Assembly: GCF_910592395.1 (NCBI RefSeq)
Contig: NC_088311.1
Location: 1,366,501 to 1,430,500, forward strand
Direction of reading: 5' to 3'
Length of the DNA stretch: 64,000 bases
Source of the DNA: Lineus longissimus
Taxonomy: Eukaryota > Nemertea > Pilidiophora > Heteronemertea > Lineidae
Position 1 is the first letter of the stretch. Every line of letters starts with the position of its first letter. Of this stretch, positions 1-14,300 are shown one piece after another. Both the position numbers and the translations under genes were made by a program. Under the pieces are notes generated by a model. That model had not been told where the DNA came from and did not search any database. It saw nothing but the letters and a program-made list of their open reading frames with translations.

Positions 1-1262
1 TAATACGGTATTTGCAAGAATTTCACTGGCCCTCCCCTGACAACAAAATACCTGACCTTTCTGAATTGGAAATTTGCAAGATATTCTCAAATTGAATGTC
101 ATCATTGATTCAATTTGCCAACAGGGAAAACTAGGTTACAACACCAGGATAAGCTCCGTTGATGAACTGTTGTTGGCAAATGGCTTCTCCTTAAGATTTT
201 CAATGTTTCTTAGTGAAGAAACTATCAACAGTGTTCGAATGTTGTGCATCTACCTGAACTGAGGCAATTTCAAATCTGCTGTCCGCCACTCCACTTTCAT
301 AACTTTTAGAATATAACAAGTCCCCTGACTACGATTATGTCGTCAGTATTCGCCTTGCTTGCACGTACTGTACTACAGTATCATATCCTCTGAAATCCCT
401 TTGCATCACCACGTAATCCTTTCAATCAGCAACGCAGAGCTCCTGACAGTGTGATTATTTTCCATCGAGGCGATCACGGTCATTTCGGAGGTATCAATTT
501 ATGGCAAGGCTTCTGACGCTGTCTGGTTGTGATATGCTCTCGTGGTCTTCATAACTGGATTCAGGTAAGAAGCTTGGGAGTGTTGTTGTGTTCCTGTTGA
601 ACGTTCCCTTCTCGCTTTTAGACCTCAACTCTTGATAGATAGATGATTCGTTATCAAAATCTGTTGATATGTAATCTGATGTCACTGTAGTTTTTGCCAG
701 GGGTTCTACCCTTTGAGAGTATGGGAAGCACTTGCTGCAGTTGTCAGTCCAGTGGAGAGTCAAGGAAAGCAAATTCAGTCATCGTTGAGCATCATCTAAA
801 TATGGAAAGATCCTTCCCAATTGAGAAACATTGAGAGAGGTTTTCAAGCCTAAACACTTCCCCATCCAGATTCTTCGCATTAGCCAGCATGTCACCTCCT
901 CTCAGCTAGTGTTACATAAATGTCATTGAAGCTCATCATCTTGTCTTTTCTTTCATGATCAAGACGAAGAATCGATACGATAGGAGGGCACTTATCCAAG
1001 CAAGCACTCTAGTTTCTATGGTAGCTTTAGGGCTTGGCAGTGAAAGGGACCTTGAGTTCTCATGAGTTGTCACGAGATGGGTGGTGGCTGGTTGATGGAG
1101 GTACTGACATCTCTAGACACATGGTATGCTCAGAGCAAGAACTCACATTTCTATGGGTGCTTGGTGACTCAGTCGGAACAGTGACTATTGAGTGGGTTAT
1201 CTCAATAGTAGTGCTGGGGTTGGGAAGGTATTCTTGCCATGTCTGGCTCTGAATTCGAACTC
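1..1262. other. Region left of the satellite, mostly without gene evidence
   Basis: Apart from the minus-strand ORF ending at 494, no exon with splice sites is supported. The 1060-1293 minus ORF overlaps the start of the satellite and a gttcgaattc tRNA-like motif, so it is likely repeat-derived. Confidence 0.4.
494..684 (-). CDS. Possible terminal exon encoding a tyrosine-rich cytoplasmic tail
   Basis: Minus-strand frame open from at least 772 to a TGA at 494, with a possible acceptor (ctacag|tgac) at 684. The peptide is Ser/Thr-rich and has three spaced tyrosines: SDYISTD, SSIYQELRS and SSYEDHES. SIYQEL fits the ITIM consensus (S/I/V/L-x-Y-x-x-I/V/L). This suggests the tail of a signalling receptor whose other exons lie outside the window or beyond the satellite array. 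The acceptor lacks a good pyrimidine tract and no upstream exon was found. Confidence 0.3.
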
Positions 1263-4200
1263 GGCTACCTAAGAACATGATGGTTCTTGGCACAGAAGTA
1301 GGCTACCTAGAACATGATGGTTCTTGGCACAGAAGTAGGCTACCTAGAACATGATGGTTCTTGGCACAGAAGTAGGCTACCTAGAACATGATGGTTCTTG
1401 GCACAGAAGTAGGCTACCTAGAACATGATGGTTCTTGACACAGAAGTAGGCTACCTAGAAGATGATGGTTCTTGGCAGAGAAGTAGGCTACCTAGAAGAT
1501 GATGGTTCTTGGCACAGAAGTAGGCTACCTAGAAGATGATGGTTCTTGGCACAGAAGTAGGCTACCTAGAACATGGTGGTTCTTGGCACAGAAGTAGGCT
1601 ACCTAGAACATGATGGTTCTTGACACAGAAGTAGGCTACCTAGAACATGATGGTTCTTGGCACAGAAGTAGGCTACCTAGAACATGATGGTTCTTGGCAC
1701 AGAAGTAGGCTACCTAGAACATGATGGTTCTTGGCACAGAAGTAGGCTACCTAGAACATGATGGTTCTTGGCACAGAAGTAGGCTACCTAGAACATGATG
1801 GTTCTTGGCACAGAAGTAGGCTACCTAGAACATGGTGGTTCTTGGCACAGAAGTAGGCTACCTAGAACATGATGGTTCTTGGCACAGAAGTAGGCTACCT
1901 AGAACATGATGGTTCTTGGCACAGAAGTAGGCTACCTAGAACATGATGGTTCTTGGCACAGAAGTAGGCTACCTAGAACATGATGGTTCTTGGCACAGAA
2001 GTAGGCTACCTAGAACATGATGGTTCTTGACACAGAAGTAGGCTACCTAGAAGATGATGGTTCTTGGCAGAGAAGTAGGCTACCTAGAAGATGATGGTTC
2101 TTGGCAGAGAAGTAGGCTACCTAGAAGATGATGGTTCTTGGCACAGAAGTAGGCTACCTAGAAGATGATGGATCTTGGCATAGAAGTAGGCTACCTAGAA
2201 CATGGTGGTTCTTGGCACAGAAGTAGGCTACCTAGAACATGATGGTTCTTGGCACAGAAGTAGGCTACCTAGAACATGATGGTTCTTGACACAGAAGTAG
2301 GCTACCTAGAACATGATGGTTCTTGACACAGAAGTAGGCTACCTAGAACATGATGGTTCTTGGCACAGAAGTAGGCTACCTAGAAGATGATGGTTCTTGA
2401 CACAGAAGTAGGCTACCTAGAAGATGATGGTTCTTGGCAGAGAAGTAGGCTACCTAGAAGATGATGGTTCTTGGCACAGAAGTAGGCTACCTAGAACATG
2501 ATGGTTCTTGGCACAGAAGTAGGCTATGTAGAACATGATGGTTCTTGGCACAGAAGTAGGCTATGTAGAACATGATGGTTCTTGGCACAGAAGTAGGCTA
2601 CCTGGAACATGATGGATCTTGGCATAGAAGTAGGCTACCTTGAACATGGTGGTTCTTGGCACAGAAGTAGGCTACCTTGAACATGGTGGTTCTTGGCACA
2701 GAAGTAGGCTACCTAGAAGATGATGGTTCTTGGCACAGAAGTAGGCTACCTTGAACATGGTGGATCTTGGCACAGAAGTAGGCTACCTAGAAGATGATGG
2801 TTCTTGGCACAGAAGTAGGCTACCTTGAACATGGTGGTTCTTGGCACAGAAGTAGGCTACCTAGAAGATGATGGTTCTTGGCACAGAAGTAGGCTACCTA
2901 GAAGATGATGGTTCTTGGCACAGAAGTAGGCTGTGTAGAACATGATGGATCTTGGCATAGAAGTAGGCTACCTAGAACATGATGGTTCTTGGCACAGAAG
3001 TAGGCTACCTAGAACATGGTGGTTCTTGGCACAGAAGTAGGCTACCTTGAACATGGTGGATCTTGGCACAGAAGTAGGCTACCTAGAACATGATGGTTCT
3101 TGGCACAGAAGTAGGCTACCTAGAACATGATGGATCTTGGCACAGGAGTAGGCTACCTAGAACATGATGGTTCTTGGCACAGAAGTAGGCTACCAAGAAC
3201 ATGATGGTTCTTGGCACAGAAGTAGGCTACCTAGAACATGATGGTTCTTGGCACAGAAGTAGGCTACCTGGAAAATGATGGTTCTTGGCACAGAAGTAGG
3301 CTACCTAGAACATGATGGTTCTTGACACAGAAGTAGGCTACCTGGAAAATGATGGTTCTTGGCACAGAAGTAGGCTACCTAGAACATGATGGTTCTTGGC
3401 ACAGAAGTAGGCTACCTGGAAAATGATGGTTCTTGGCACAGAAGTAGGCTACCTAGAACATGATGGTTCTTGGCACAGAAGTAGGCTACCTAGAACATGA
3501 TGGTTCTTGACACAGAAGTAGGCTACCTAGAACATGATGGTTCTTGGCAGAGAAGTAGGCTACCTAGAACATGGTGGTTCTTGGCACAGAAGTAGGCTAC
3601 CTTGAACATGGTGGTTCTTGGCACAGAAGTAGGCTACCTAGAAGATGATGGTTCTTGTCACAGAAGTAGGCTATGTAGAACATGATGGTTCTTGGCACAG
3701 AAGTAGGCTACTTAGAACATGATGGTTCTTGACACAGAAGTAGGCTACCTAGAACATGATGGTTCTTGGCACAGAAGTAGGCTACCTAGAACATGATGGT
3801 TCTTGGCACAGAAGTAGGCTACCTTGAACATGGTGGTTCTTGGCACAGAAGTAGGCTACCTAGAAGATGATGGTTCTTGGCACAGAAGTAGGCTACCTAG
3901 AAGATGATGGTTCTTGGCACAGAAGTAGGCTGTGTAGAACATGATGGATCTTGGCATAGAAGTAGGCTACCTAGAACATGATGGTTCTTGGCACAGAAGT
4001 AGGCTACCTAGAACATGGTGGTTCTTGGCACAGAAGTAGGCTACCTTGAACATGGTGGATCTTGGCACAGAAGTAGGCTACCTAGAACATGATGGTTCTT
4101 GGCACAGAAGTAGGCTACCTAGAACATGATGGATCTTGGCACAGGAGTAGGCTACCTAGAACATGATGGTTCTTGGCACAGAAGTAGGCTACCAAGAACA

Positions 4201-7200
4201 TGATGGTTCTTGGCACAGAAGTAGGCTACCTAGAACATGATGGTTCTTGGCACAGAAGTAGGCTACCTGGAAAATGATGGTTCTTGGCACAGAAGTAGGC
4301 TACCTAGAACATGATGGTTCTTGACACAGAAGTAGGCTACCTGGAAAATGATGGTTCTTGGCACAGAAGTAGGCTACCTAGAACATGATGGTTCTTGGCA
4401 CAGAAGTAGGCTACCTGGAAAATGATGGTTCTTGGCACAGAAGTAGGCTACCTAGAACATGATGGTTCTTGGCACAGAAGTAGGCTACCTAGAACATGGT
4501 GGTTCTTGGCACAGAAGTAGGCTACCTTGAACATGGTGGATCTTGGCACAGAAGTAGGCTACCTAGAACATGATGGTTCTTGGCACAGAAGTAGGCTACC
4601 TAGAACATGATGGATCTTGGCACAGGAGTAGGCTACCTAGAACATGATGGTTCTTGGCACAGAAGTAGGCTACCTAGAACATGATGGTTCTTGGCACAGA
4701 AGTAGGCTACCTAGAACATGATGGTTCTTGGCACAGAAATAGGCTACCTGGAAAATGATGGTTCTTGGCACAGAAGTAGGCTACCTAGAACATGATGGTT
4801 CTTGACACAGAAGTAGGCTACCTGGAAAATGATGGTTCTTGGCACAGAAGTAGGCTACCTAGAACATGATGGTTCTTGACACAGAAGTAGGCTACCTGGA
4901 AAATGATGGTTCTTGGCACAGAAGTAGGCTACCTAGAACATGATGGTTCTTGGCACAGAAGTAGGCTACCTGGAAAATGATGGTTCTTGGCACAGAAGTA
5001 GGCTACCAAGAACATGATGGTTCTTGGCACAGAAGTAGGCTACCTAGAACATGATGGTTCTTGGCACAGAAGTAGGCTACCTGGAAAATGATGGTTCTTG
5101 GCACAGAAGTAGGCTACCTAGAACATGATGGTTCTTGACACAGAAGTAGGCTACCTGGAAAATGATGGTTCTTGGCACAGAAGTAGGCTACCTAGAACAT
5201 GATGGTTCTTGGCACAGAAGTAGGCTACCTGGAAAATGATGGTTCTTGGCACAGAAGTAGGCTACCTAGAACATGATGGTTCTTGGCACAGAAGTAGGCT
5301 ACCTAGAACATGATGGTTCTTGACACAGAAGTAGGCTACCTAGAACATGATGGTTCTTGGCAGAGAAGTAGGCTACCTAGAACATGGTGGTTCTTGGCAC
5401 AGAAGTAGGCTACCTTGAACATGGTGGTTCTTGGCACAGAAGTAGGCTACCTAGAAGATGATGGTTCTTGGCACAGAAGTAGGCTATGTAGAACATGATG
5501 GTTCTTGGCACAGAAGTAGGCTACTTAGAACATGATGGTTCTTGACACAGAAGTAGGCTACCTAGAACATGATGGTTCTTGGCACAGAAGTAGGCTACCT
5601 AGAACATGATGGTTCTTGGCACAGAAGTAGGCTACCTAGAACAGTGTGGTTCTTGGCATAGAAGTAGGCTACCTAGAACATGATGGTTCGTGGCACAGAA
5701 GTAGGCTACCTAGAACATGGTGGTTCTTGGCACAGAAGTAGGCTACCTAGAAGATGATGGTTCTTGGCACAGAAGTAGGCTATGTAGAACATGATGGATC
5801 TTGGCACAGAAGTAGGCTACCTAGAACATGATGGTTCTTGGCACAGAAGTAGGCTACCTTGAACATGATGGTTCTTGGCACAGAAGTAGGCTACCTGGAA
5901 CATGATGGTTCTTGGCACAGAAGTAGGCTACCTAGAACATGATGGTTCTTGGCACAGAAGTAGGCTACCTGGAAAATGATGGTTCTTGACACAGAAGTAG
6001 GCTACCTAGAACATGATGGTTCTTGGCACAGAAGTAGGCTACCTAGAACATGATGGTTCTTGGCTCAGAAGTAGGCTACCTAGAACATGATGGTTCTTGG
6101 CACAGAAGTAGGCTACCTAGAACATGATGGTTCTTGGCACAGAAGTAGGCTACCTAGAACATGATGGTTCGTGGCACAGAAGTAGGCTACCTAGAACATG
6201 ATGGTTCTTGGCACAGAAGTAGGCTACCTGGAACATGATGGTTCTTGGCACAGAAGTAGGCTACCTGGAACATGATGGTTCTTGGCACAGAAGTAGGCTA
6301 CCTAGAACATGATGGTTCTTGGCTCAGAAGTAGGCTACCTAGAACATGATGGTTCTTGGCACAGAAGTAGGCTACCTAGAACATGATGGTTCTTGGCACA
6401 GAAGCAGGCTATGTAGAACATGGTGGTTCTTGGCACAGAAGTAGGCTATGTAGAACATGGTGGTTCTTGGCACAGAAGTAGGCTACCTAGAAAATGATGG
6501 ATCTTGGCATAGAAGTAGGCTACCTAGAACATGATGGATCTTGGCATAGAAGTAGGCTACCTAGAACATGATGGATCTTGGCATAGAAGTAGGCTACCTA
6601 GAACATGGTGGTTCTTGGCACAGAAGTAGGCTACCTAGAAGATGATGGATCTTGGCATAGAAGTAGGCTACCTAGAAGATGATGGATCTTGGCATAGAAG
6701 TAGGCTACCTAGAAGATGATGGTTCTTGGCACAGAAGTAGGCTACCTAGAACATGATGGTTCTTGGCACAGAAGTAGGCTACCTAGAACATGATGGTTCT
6801 TGGCACAGAAGTAGGCTACCTAGAACATGATGGTTCTTGGCACAGAAGTAGGCTACCTGGAACATGATGGTTCTTGGCACAGAAGTAGGCTATGTAGAAC
6901 ATGGTGGTTCTCGGCATAGAAGTAGGCTACCTAGAACATGATGGATCTTGGCATAGAAGTAGGCTACCTAGAAGATGATGGTTCTTGGCACAGAAGTAGG
7001 CTATGTAGAACATGATGGTTCTCGGCATAGAAGTAGGCTACCTAGAACATGATGGATCTTGGCATAGAAGTAGGCTACCTAGAAGATGATGGTTCTTGGC
7101 ACAGAAGTAGGCTACCTAGAACATGGTGGTTCTTGGCACAGAAGTAGGCTATGTAGAACATGATCGATCTTGGCATAGAAGTAGGCTACGAAGACCATGA

Positions 7201-7203
7201 TGT
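1263..7203 (+). repeat. 37-bp tandem satellite array, about 160 units
   Basis: Head-to-tail repeats with consensus parts ggctacctagaacatgatgg then ttcttggcacagaagta, period exactly 37. Variants recur: tagaagatgatgg, ttgaacatggtgg, tggaaaatgatgg, tatgtagaac, and cttggcata for cttggcaca. Variant blocks repeat at multiples of 37: offset 999 (27 units, 2931 against 3930), 481 (13 units, 4040 against 4521) and 1813 (49 units, 3546 against 5359). So segmental duplication has occurred inside the array. Each unit has stop codons in every frame and is not coding. AGAAC-atgatg-GTTCT in each unit can form a short hairpin. Confidence 0.99.
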
Positions 7204-7861
7204 TGAAATGATACAGTGTTGTATAGCATTGCAGTTGCTGCTCAGTATATTGTGCTTCAGGTTGAACTCAATTTCCCGCACCAATGATCATGAGGAAAAA
7301 AACAGATATGTCCAAATCGATTATGCTTTTTTGCTAATGAGAACACCATAATCGATATTTGACGAGTGCGTTCCACCATGTTCGTGGGTTGGCTGGCTGG
7401 CAAGGAAAATGGACTTTTGTTGGCTGTGACAGGACTATTCCCTGTTCTGCTGATCGAGCCATTCAATTCAAGGCTCTGAAAGCTACTATTCAGAATGGAA
7501 TCTGTTGTGATACATTGACTGTCACGATGGTGTCTAAGTGCGTGGGATGCCAGGATCTGGTCAATACAGTTTATAGCTAATCATGTTGTCGCTCGTTCAT
7601 GCAGACCAGCAAGACAGGAGCACAACTCAACAGGGAAGGATATCACTGACCATACAGTTGCCTGATGAGTCAGACCAATAGCAGATCGAAGCAAGCAATC
7701 TTTTGAAGAATTGCGTGACACTGTCCTTGTGGCTGATTGGCCTGAATCACCAAGTCTGTGCATGCTGTAGGAGTACCAATCCTACAATACAAAAACACTA
7801 CCCACACTAGTCACAATGAAATAAATCAAATTATCAGGGCGTCTCCGGTGGTGTAACTACT

Positions 7862-8200
7862 AGGTCTCGAGATGAATGAATAGCTACAACCTGTAGTCGT
7901 TCTGACTGTTATCCATTTATACACCTGGGTGGAGTATAAAGGCATCATAACACAAAGAGACCTGCGCCCACTTTGGGAATCGAACGAGGGATCTTATAAC
8001 TAGGGATCTTATGACGTGTAACTAGGTCTCGAGATGAATGAATTGCTACAACCTATAGTCGTTCTAACTGTTATCCATTTATACACCTGGGTGGAGTATA
8101 AAGGCATCATAACACAAAGAGACCTGCGCCCACTGTGGGAATCGAACTAGGGATCTTATAACTAGGGATCTTATGACTGTGAGCCAGAAACCCAAGACTC
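7862..8200 (-). repeat. Tandem pair of tRNA-derived SINE-like copies
   Basis: Two copies offset by 162 bp (aggtctcgag at 7862 and 8024), nearly identical. Each ends in gggaatcgaac, the reverse of a Pol III B box (GTTCGATTCCC), followed by a repeated gggatcttat. The body (atttatacacctgggtggag, agagacctgcgccc) resembles the element at 45105-45262, which supports one SINE family lying in reverse orientation. Confidence 0.6.
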
Positions 8201-11200
8201 CTCACGAGGAGGTAGCCTTACCTATGCCTAAATGAGCCATGCTTTGGAAACTTCCCAATGTCCTGATCGGTCAATGAGGAATAGAATAAACACTTTTACT
8301 GGGGATTGAATTCTCCTCTCATGGTGTCAGCAGCAAGAATATGAAGTCATATTAAAGTGTGTTTGGAAGTCAACCTGCTGTCGTGATAGAATCTTACTCA
8401 TCATCACTGCATTCCCTTGATAACCTGAAGATATGATTGACCAATATCAACCTGGGGATATGACAGTCTTGATGAGATCAATCTAATCCAATGGGAGACA
8501 TTGATTGAGTAGTATGATTGGTGTGGTTATCACTGGCGCCAGCAGCTTATCGTCGATCCATCTCATTCTGCGTTTACTTTAATTTCACTGTCTATGGGAG
8601 CTGAAGGCAGTTGAGGATGGCCAGTTTGTAACATTTTCTCAATGAATCCACTCTTCTTGGTCATTCTCTGTTGAGATCATCATCAGATGAACAAAGGATG
8701 TCACTCTTTCATCTCTCTGCGGCGCAGTAATCAGTGTCTCGAAGACGGTCTGATCTGAACTGGAGCGGAAGAACCCGACTTGCAATACGATATGAGCTTG
8801 ACTTTGATTATTAAACCACTAATCAGATAGGATAGACTACAAAGGATGTGACATCTGTGTGATTCTCTAAGCTGTTGCCTCAGTTGGACATGTCTTATTC
8901 ATCTACATTGTAAGGGGCAAGTGGTGTTACTGTTGCATGTTCTTCAATGCATTATTCAATGATTTTATGAGCCAAGTCAGTGCAGTATGAAATATTCATC
9001 GCAGATGTCGACACCACTTGGTGCTGAATGGTGATCGAAGATAACAACACTGGATTCATATTGATAGTCATTTTATGCCAGCGATCCAGACTATTTAGTA
9101 TTGATGAGATATTTACATGAAAGTGGTGTCCACATGAGTTCTTTGATTTCAGAGGTTTTAAGCCTGTGACAGACCCCAGTTACAAGTGCGAATTCAGATC
9201 TAGACAGTTTGGTGTCAAAATATCATCAACTGTCTGATATGAGAGGATCGTATTGAGCACGAACTCGTCCCTAATTGATTGGTACACGTCCATCTGGCAG
9301 CACCCCAAATCAATCACGGCCACAATCAATCTTTAACGAGGTGACCACTGTCTGTATATACGTGGAACAGAATAATATGACCATAAATCATGTTATGGCT
9401 CTAGATGAGAGCCCTTCAAAACCCAGCAAAGGAGATGATATTTGGACCAGTCATATCAAGTCAGTACCAAATCTGACCTTCCCTTATGAAAATCTTTAGC
9501 TATATCCTAAGATAACATTGAGAATGTCTTTGGGTGTTAAACCCAATCCATGCTTTCCATCAATAGCAGCACCCTGTAATCCTTTGTCAAGCCAATATAG
9601 TTTCATCAGCTCCATGATTGGTCACCAGAGCGAAAAATCTCATCTTGGCTGCGCTGTCTCAACGGATGTCTTTTTTGTCCTCATTTGCAGTTGCTTTATA
9701 CTTGGATGGTGTTCTTGGTGAATGTAGATCTTAAAGATGCTCTGTGTTTGATCTGTTCTTCCACGTGAGACTGATTAATATGTGTGTTAATATGTGTGTT
9801 AATACTGCACCATCTGGTTTACCCAAATTTTGATTCAATGAATAAAGCTTCGATACAGTGTCCGCAGGTACACGAAAGAACTTCATTACTTAGACATTTG
9901 TTTACTTTTGTGCTGGGACCCCCGGCATGTCTGAATGGTTTCTGGTGAAGAAACTGTTGCCTCAATCAGTAGCAATCGATGTGAATTGATGTTCAGCGCT
10001 TGCTGATATATCTGCTTACAAAATTCCCTCGACAGAATGTTGGTGAGCCAGTAAATTACCAGCTATTGCCTCGATGGTGATTCTGATTTTTCAAATCTTT
10101 GGTAAAATCAATATCTTAAGCTATGGAAGCAATTTGACTTGCGTCTTAATCTGCAAATACTGGCCCCCATTATATCTCAAACTAATATCTCGGGATGGTA
10201 TTTGACGGTATGTCGAGATGTGATTTCATTGATCATTTGTACAAGCATGAATAGTCCACCAATTGGCATCGCATGCCTATCAGTGCTAATCATCCAGTGA
10301 TCACATCCACAAATCAACCTAAACCATCAAAGACAAGGAGAATCTAATCACCACTGGATGAGAATCAATTCTGGGGAAGTTAGTGACCTTTGCAATGACA
10401 AAGAGCCCTCATGTGCTTGGTGGAGGCATCAGCTCGTTTGGCAAGGAGAAACTGAATGAACCGTGTTGGGGAATGATTGACATAACCTCATTTGAGAAAA
10501 CACCCAAATGTCATGTTGTAGAAGTTGCTGGCGCGGGCCAATTTGTTAGGGTGCCTCATTAGCCATGTTATAGGATGCGCTCACTAATATGTGAGCGTGC
10601 GACAAAGTTACAAGTATGATTTCTCATGGTGTGTAAGAAATGGAAAAGATCATGTTTGCATGGTCCCTAGTTGGTTTGTAACTTGAAGAAGATTAAAAAA
10701 CTGAAATAATTTTATGGGGTATGAAGAGCTGTTGCTTCAGTTCAATGACCTTGCTTAGATGCCTTGATTCTACCTGAATGAAACATCCTGATTGCTGATG
10801 GCATTGCAATCTCACCTTGGCAGTTTTCAACAGCTAAACCAGAACAAGTCTTGATAATTACTTCCCAGTTCTCTGCTATTTCATGAATGGCAGCAGGAAA
10901 CCATTCTGTACACCATCAAAACAGCTTTTATGTCAGCACTACATTGCTTTCCCTATTGTTAAGGTTCTTCATTGATTCTGCCTCGCATCCCTAATTACGA
11001 TTTCACCTTGAAAGAATCTTCCAGGAGGGTCATCACTTCCTGCTCTCCTCAGACAGCTATTACATGAATGGAAACGTGAACTGCTACAGAAGCCATCTGT
11101 AAACATGATTCTACACCGGTTAAACCAGTAGGTGGTTCATGAATGGAGCAGTAGAAACATCTCGTAACAAAAACTCTTGTCATTCACCAGACAAGAAATG

Positions 11201-11360
11201 GAAACGTTCCAAGTCTGAATAACAGAAAGGCTTTCTTTATTTCATGGACTGAAGCATTACGCAGAAGTCACAGCCAAGAAGGCTGAGCCAATCCGTCATC
11301 CCCCCTCCCCCTCACTTCATCATCAAGTTTGTCGACATTAACGTTTCTCCATCATTCCAG
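8200..11360. other. Intergenic or 5' upstream DNA of SLC4A11
   Basis: I see only short open frames without splice support. The SLC4A11 promoter and first noncoding exon may lie here or further left. No motif is distinctive enough to call. Confidence 0.4.
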
Positions 11361-11375
11361 ACATAACACCCTGCA

Positions 11376-14300
11376 ATGGACCAGAACAACGTCCAACAGA
11401 CAGATGAAAGCATCCACCATCACGATGAGCATGGCAAGACAAAAGACGACCAAAGCAACGTCCACATCAAGATGAATACGCTGTCGCCGCCATCTACGAG
11501 CTCCAAGTCACAGATGACCAGCGTCTCCTTGACAGATATCAATAGTTATATGAACCGGCGTTTCTCCCAGACTCTGCCACAGAGCTTTGATGCCAGTACC
11601 TACAGTATTAACTTCCCTGATGCCGTCATTGAAAGTAAGTTGTATTTCCCTTGGATGTTCCTCACTAATACTTGGTGATGGATTCAAGAGTAGGTCTTTG
11701 ATTGTAGCACTTTTAGCTTGTTTGGTTTTCAGTTTCTTTTTGTGCATGAAATTCTCACTCACAAAGCACGACAATCAATGTGATGAAGAAGATTTCTGCC
11801 ATTACCACAAATCAAAGTATTGGACGTGCTTCCATACAGTGACCTCTGTGTACTTCAAAGTTTTAGCTAATAGATTAGTCCGCGAGTTGGAATGCATTGA
11901 TAACATCGCTGCCATTTTCCACCCACTCATTTTCGGCTGAAGTGTGGGAAAGACCTTTTCATGGCTACCATCCCACTGGCATGACTGCTGTACTTCAGGG
12001 CACACTGTGGATGCATACAATCTATGGTGATTCTGGTATGTTGTGGCTCTCTGCACCATCTCATGCTAGGTTCCCCCACCAAACCTACCATATGACACCA
12101 TCACTACTCGTAGCCTGGATGGAGTCGATTGATACTCAATCATCGTTTCTGTCCTCCTCTCTGAGTATGAGGCTGCCTGATGTACTTTTAGATTGTGGGA
12201 GTATTGATCGGACTGGATTGGGACCGGCACGACTGACTATGGACACGGTATGACTGTTGTGCCAGAGATGGAATGATCTGGAGGGAATATGTGGGATTTG
12301 TGGGAGTGAAAGGAAAGAAATAGGTTGAACTCACTCCCACAATATGACCTGTCCCATCCAAAGGTAGATGTCTGCCTCCAGCTCCACTCTTCTTGTGCTT
12401 GTCAGCTGAGTCCTGGGTCTTGACAGTGACTGCTCATATCTCATAAGTTGACCATGTGTCTTTAGACTCGCCCCAACTGTCTGCCTGCTGGTGTCCTTTT
12501 CTAAAGCCTCGGTGACCCTCTGGCATCCTATTTCTCAGCTGACAGCTCTGTGGCTGATGACCTATATCTTCTTTGAACTCTTCGCCGTTCCCCTCAGACA
12601 GGTCTAACCTCATCCTAACTTCATTCCATTGAATCTGTACAACTTGTGCCAACTGCTCACGGTCGATATGTGTCTTCTACAAACTTGCCATCATGGTATT
12701 CACTTCCCCCACTTGCTCCTCTAACCCATTAGCTATGATCCAGCCTTTGCTACTGGCATCAGAGCCCATGGCACACGCTGATCAGTTGACTGTGCGTCTT
12801 GTCTGAGCGATGCCAGATCAATGGGTGATCGATCTCAGCCAGGTAGTTCTCTGTTCTATGCGATCTCCCTAATTGGTGGCGTCATCTTCTCTAATCATTA
12901 TCAGTGGGAGCTTGCATGCGATACCATCCTTATAAGCTAGCAAGGCATCTTTTGCGTGCCGTAAAATTTGTAGTCTCCACGACAGCTTCTTTGAAAGTGA
13001 CACACAAGGGACTGACAGTTGCCCTCCTTTTGTGATGCCTTCTGAAGAGGTCAAACTGAAACTATATCTTGGGGAGTCCGCCTGGGAGATTTTTACAAAG
13101 ATGTGCAGCCTGTTGTGTCTGGCATAAAGCTATACCAGTAGCAATATTTGTACAAATTCCACCTTTTGAATCAGATTGCAACAGCAGTAAACCAGATGAT
13201 GTTCCTTGCTGAAGGGCACAGTTCAACAACTGCTATCAAACACACTTCAATCTGTTCAGGGCCTACAGAAACTGAACATCACTATCAGATGGTAGGAGCT
13301 AGCAGTCTGCTTGCTACTATTCACACACAATTACATGTAAAGTACGCTATTCAGTTTTTGTGAACAGAATTAGGAAGCAACCAAAAGAGCTTCATCTCTG
13401 CCAGTGGTATTGATCAGGAGACCATGTGATCAGTCAAATAAAATCTGTGGCCCAATTGCCTGCATGGTCCATGGTGTCAGCTTGCCAAAGATTTCTGCTC
13501 TGCTTCAGTTTAAAAGGGATTGGCACATTCATGTTTATATTCGGTCATTTAAAAATCGAAAAAAACAAGTGGCAGTCCATTGTTGAGGTTTTCACTTCAC
13601 AGCAGCTGACGGCAGTTGTCCATAAGTCAAGCCTGATGACAACGCAGCTGATTTCCTCTACAAAATTCCTATTGATTTCCATCAATTAGGACTTGAACGG
13701 AACCACTGCTGAAGTGTGGTGCTGCCACCTCTTAATCAAAGGTGTGAACTAATCATAAAGTTAAACGTACGTTCTTTTTCAATGAAAAATTGATTTAACC
13801 TTATTGCACTTCACAACTCATTTCCTGATGTAATGACATAACCCATCTTACTGCAGGAAAATCTTGTAGTTTTTTGCTCATCTCTTGAAATGTTATGGGG
13901 GGGGGATGCAACCCAAGGGTCAATCAAGAAACAACAATATCAAGTACCGTATGTTATACAGTGCTCACTGATATTTTCTATGAAAGTGACAAAGTTCAGT
14001 TATCTTAAGACCAAACTTGGACTATGACACCATCGGCTATCAACCCTGGCTCAGACAAATGGTGTCATTTGATAAGACCCCTCGTATATTATGAACAGAT
14101 TCAAATCTTCCTAGATAACTTCCTGGTAGATTAATTGATCTTTAACCATGAAAATGATGAGGCTGTTTCGATCTGCTGTAGTCTTTATTGTGTTTATTTG
14201 TGGTAGTGATGCTGTGAACTGGACCTACAGGGTCAAAGTCGGAGCATCTCTAGAGGTCAAATGTGACGACCCAAGAAACTTCACTCGAGGACGATTGGCG

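Noticed and set aside
1263-7203. Regular 37-bp repeats as a CRISPR array
   Set aside because: Units are contiguous with no unique spacers, and the surrounding genes are spliced animal genes.
1263-7203. AGAACA...GGTTCT in each unit as a steroid-receptor response element
   Set aside because: The half-sites are one base too far apart for the consensus and simply follow from the satellite unit.
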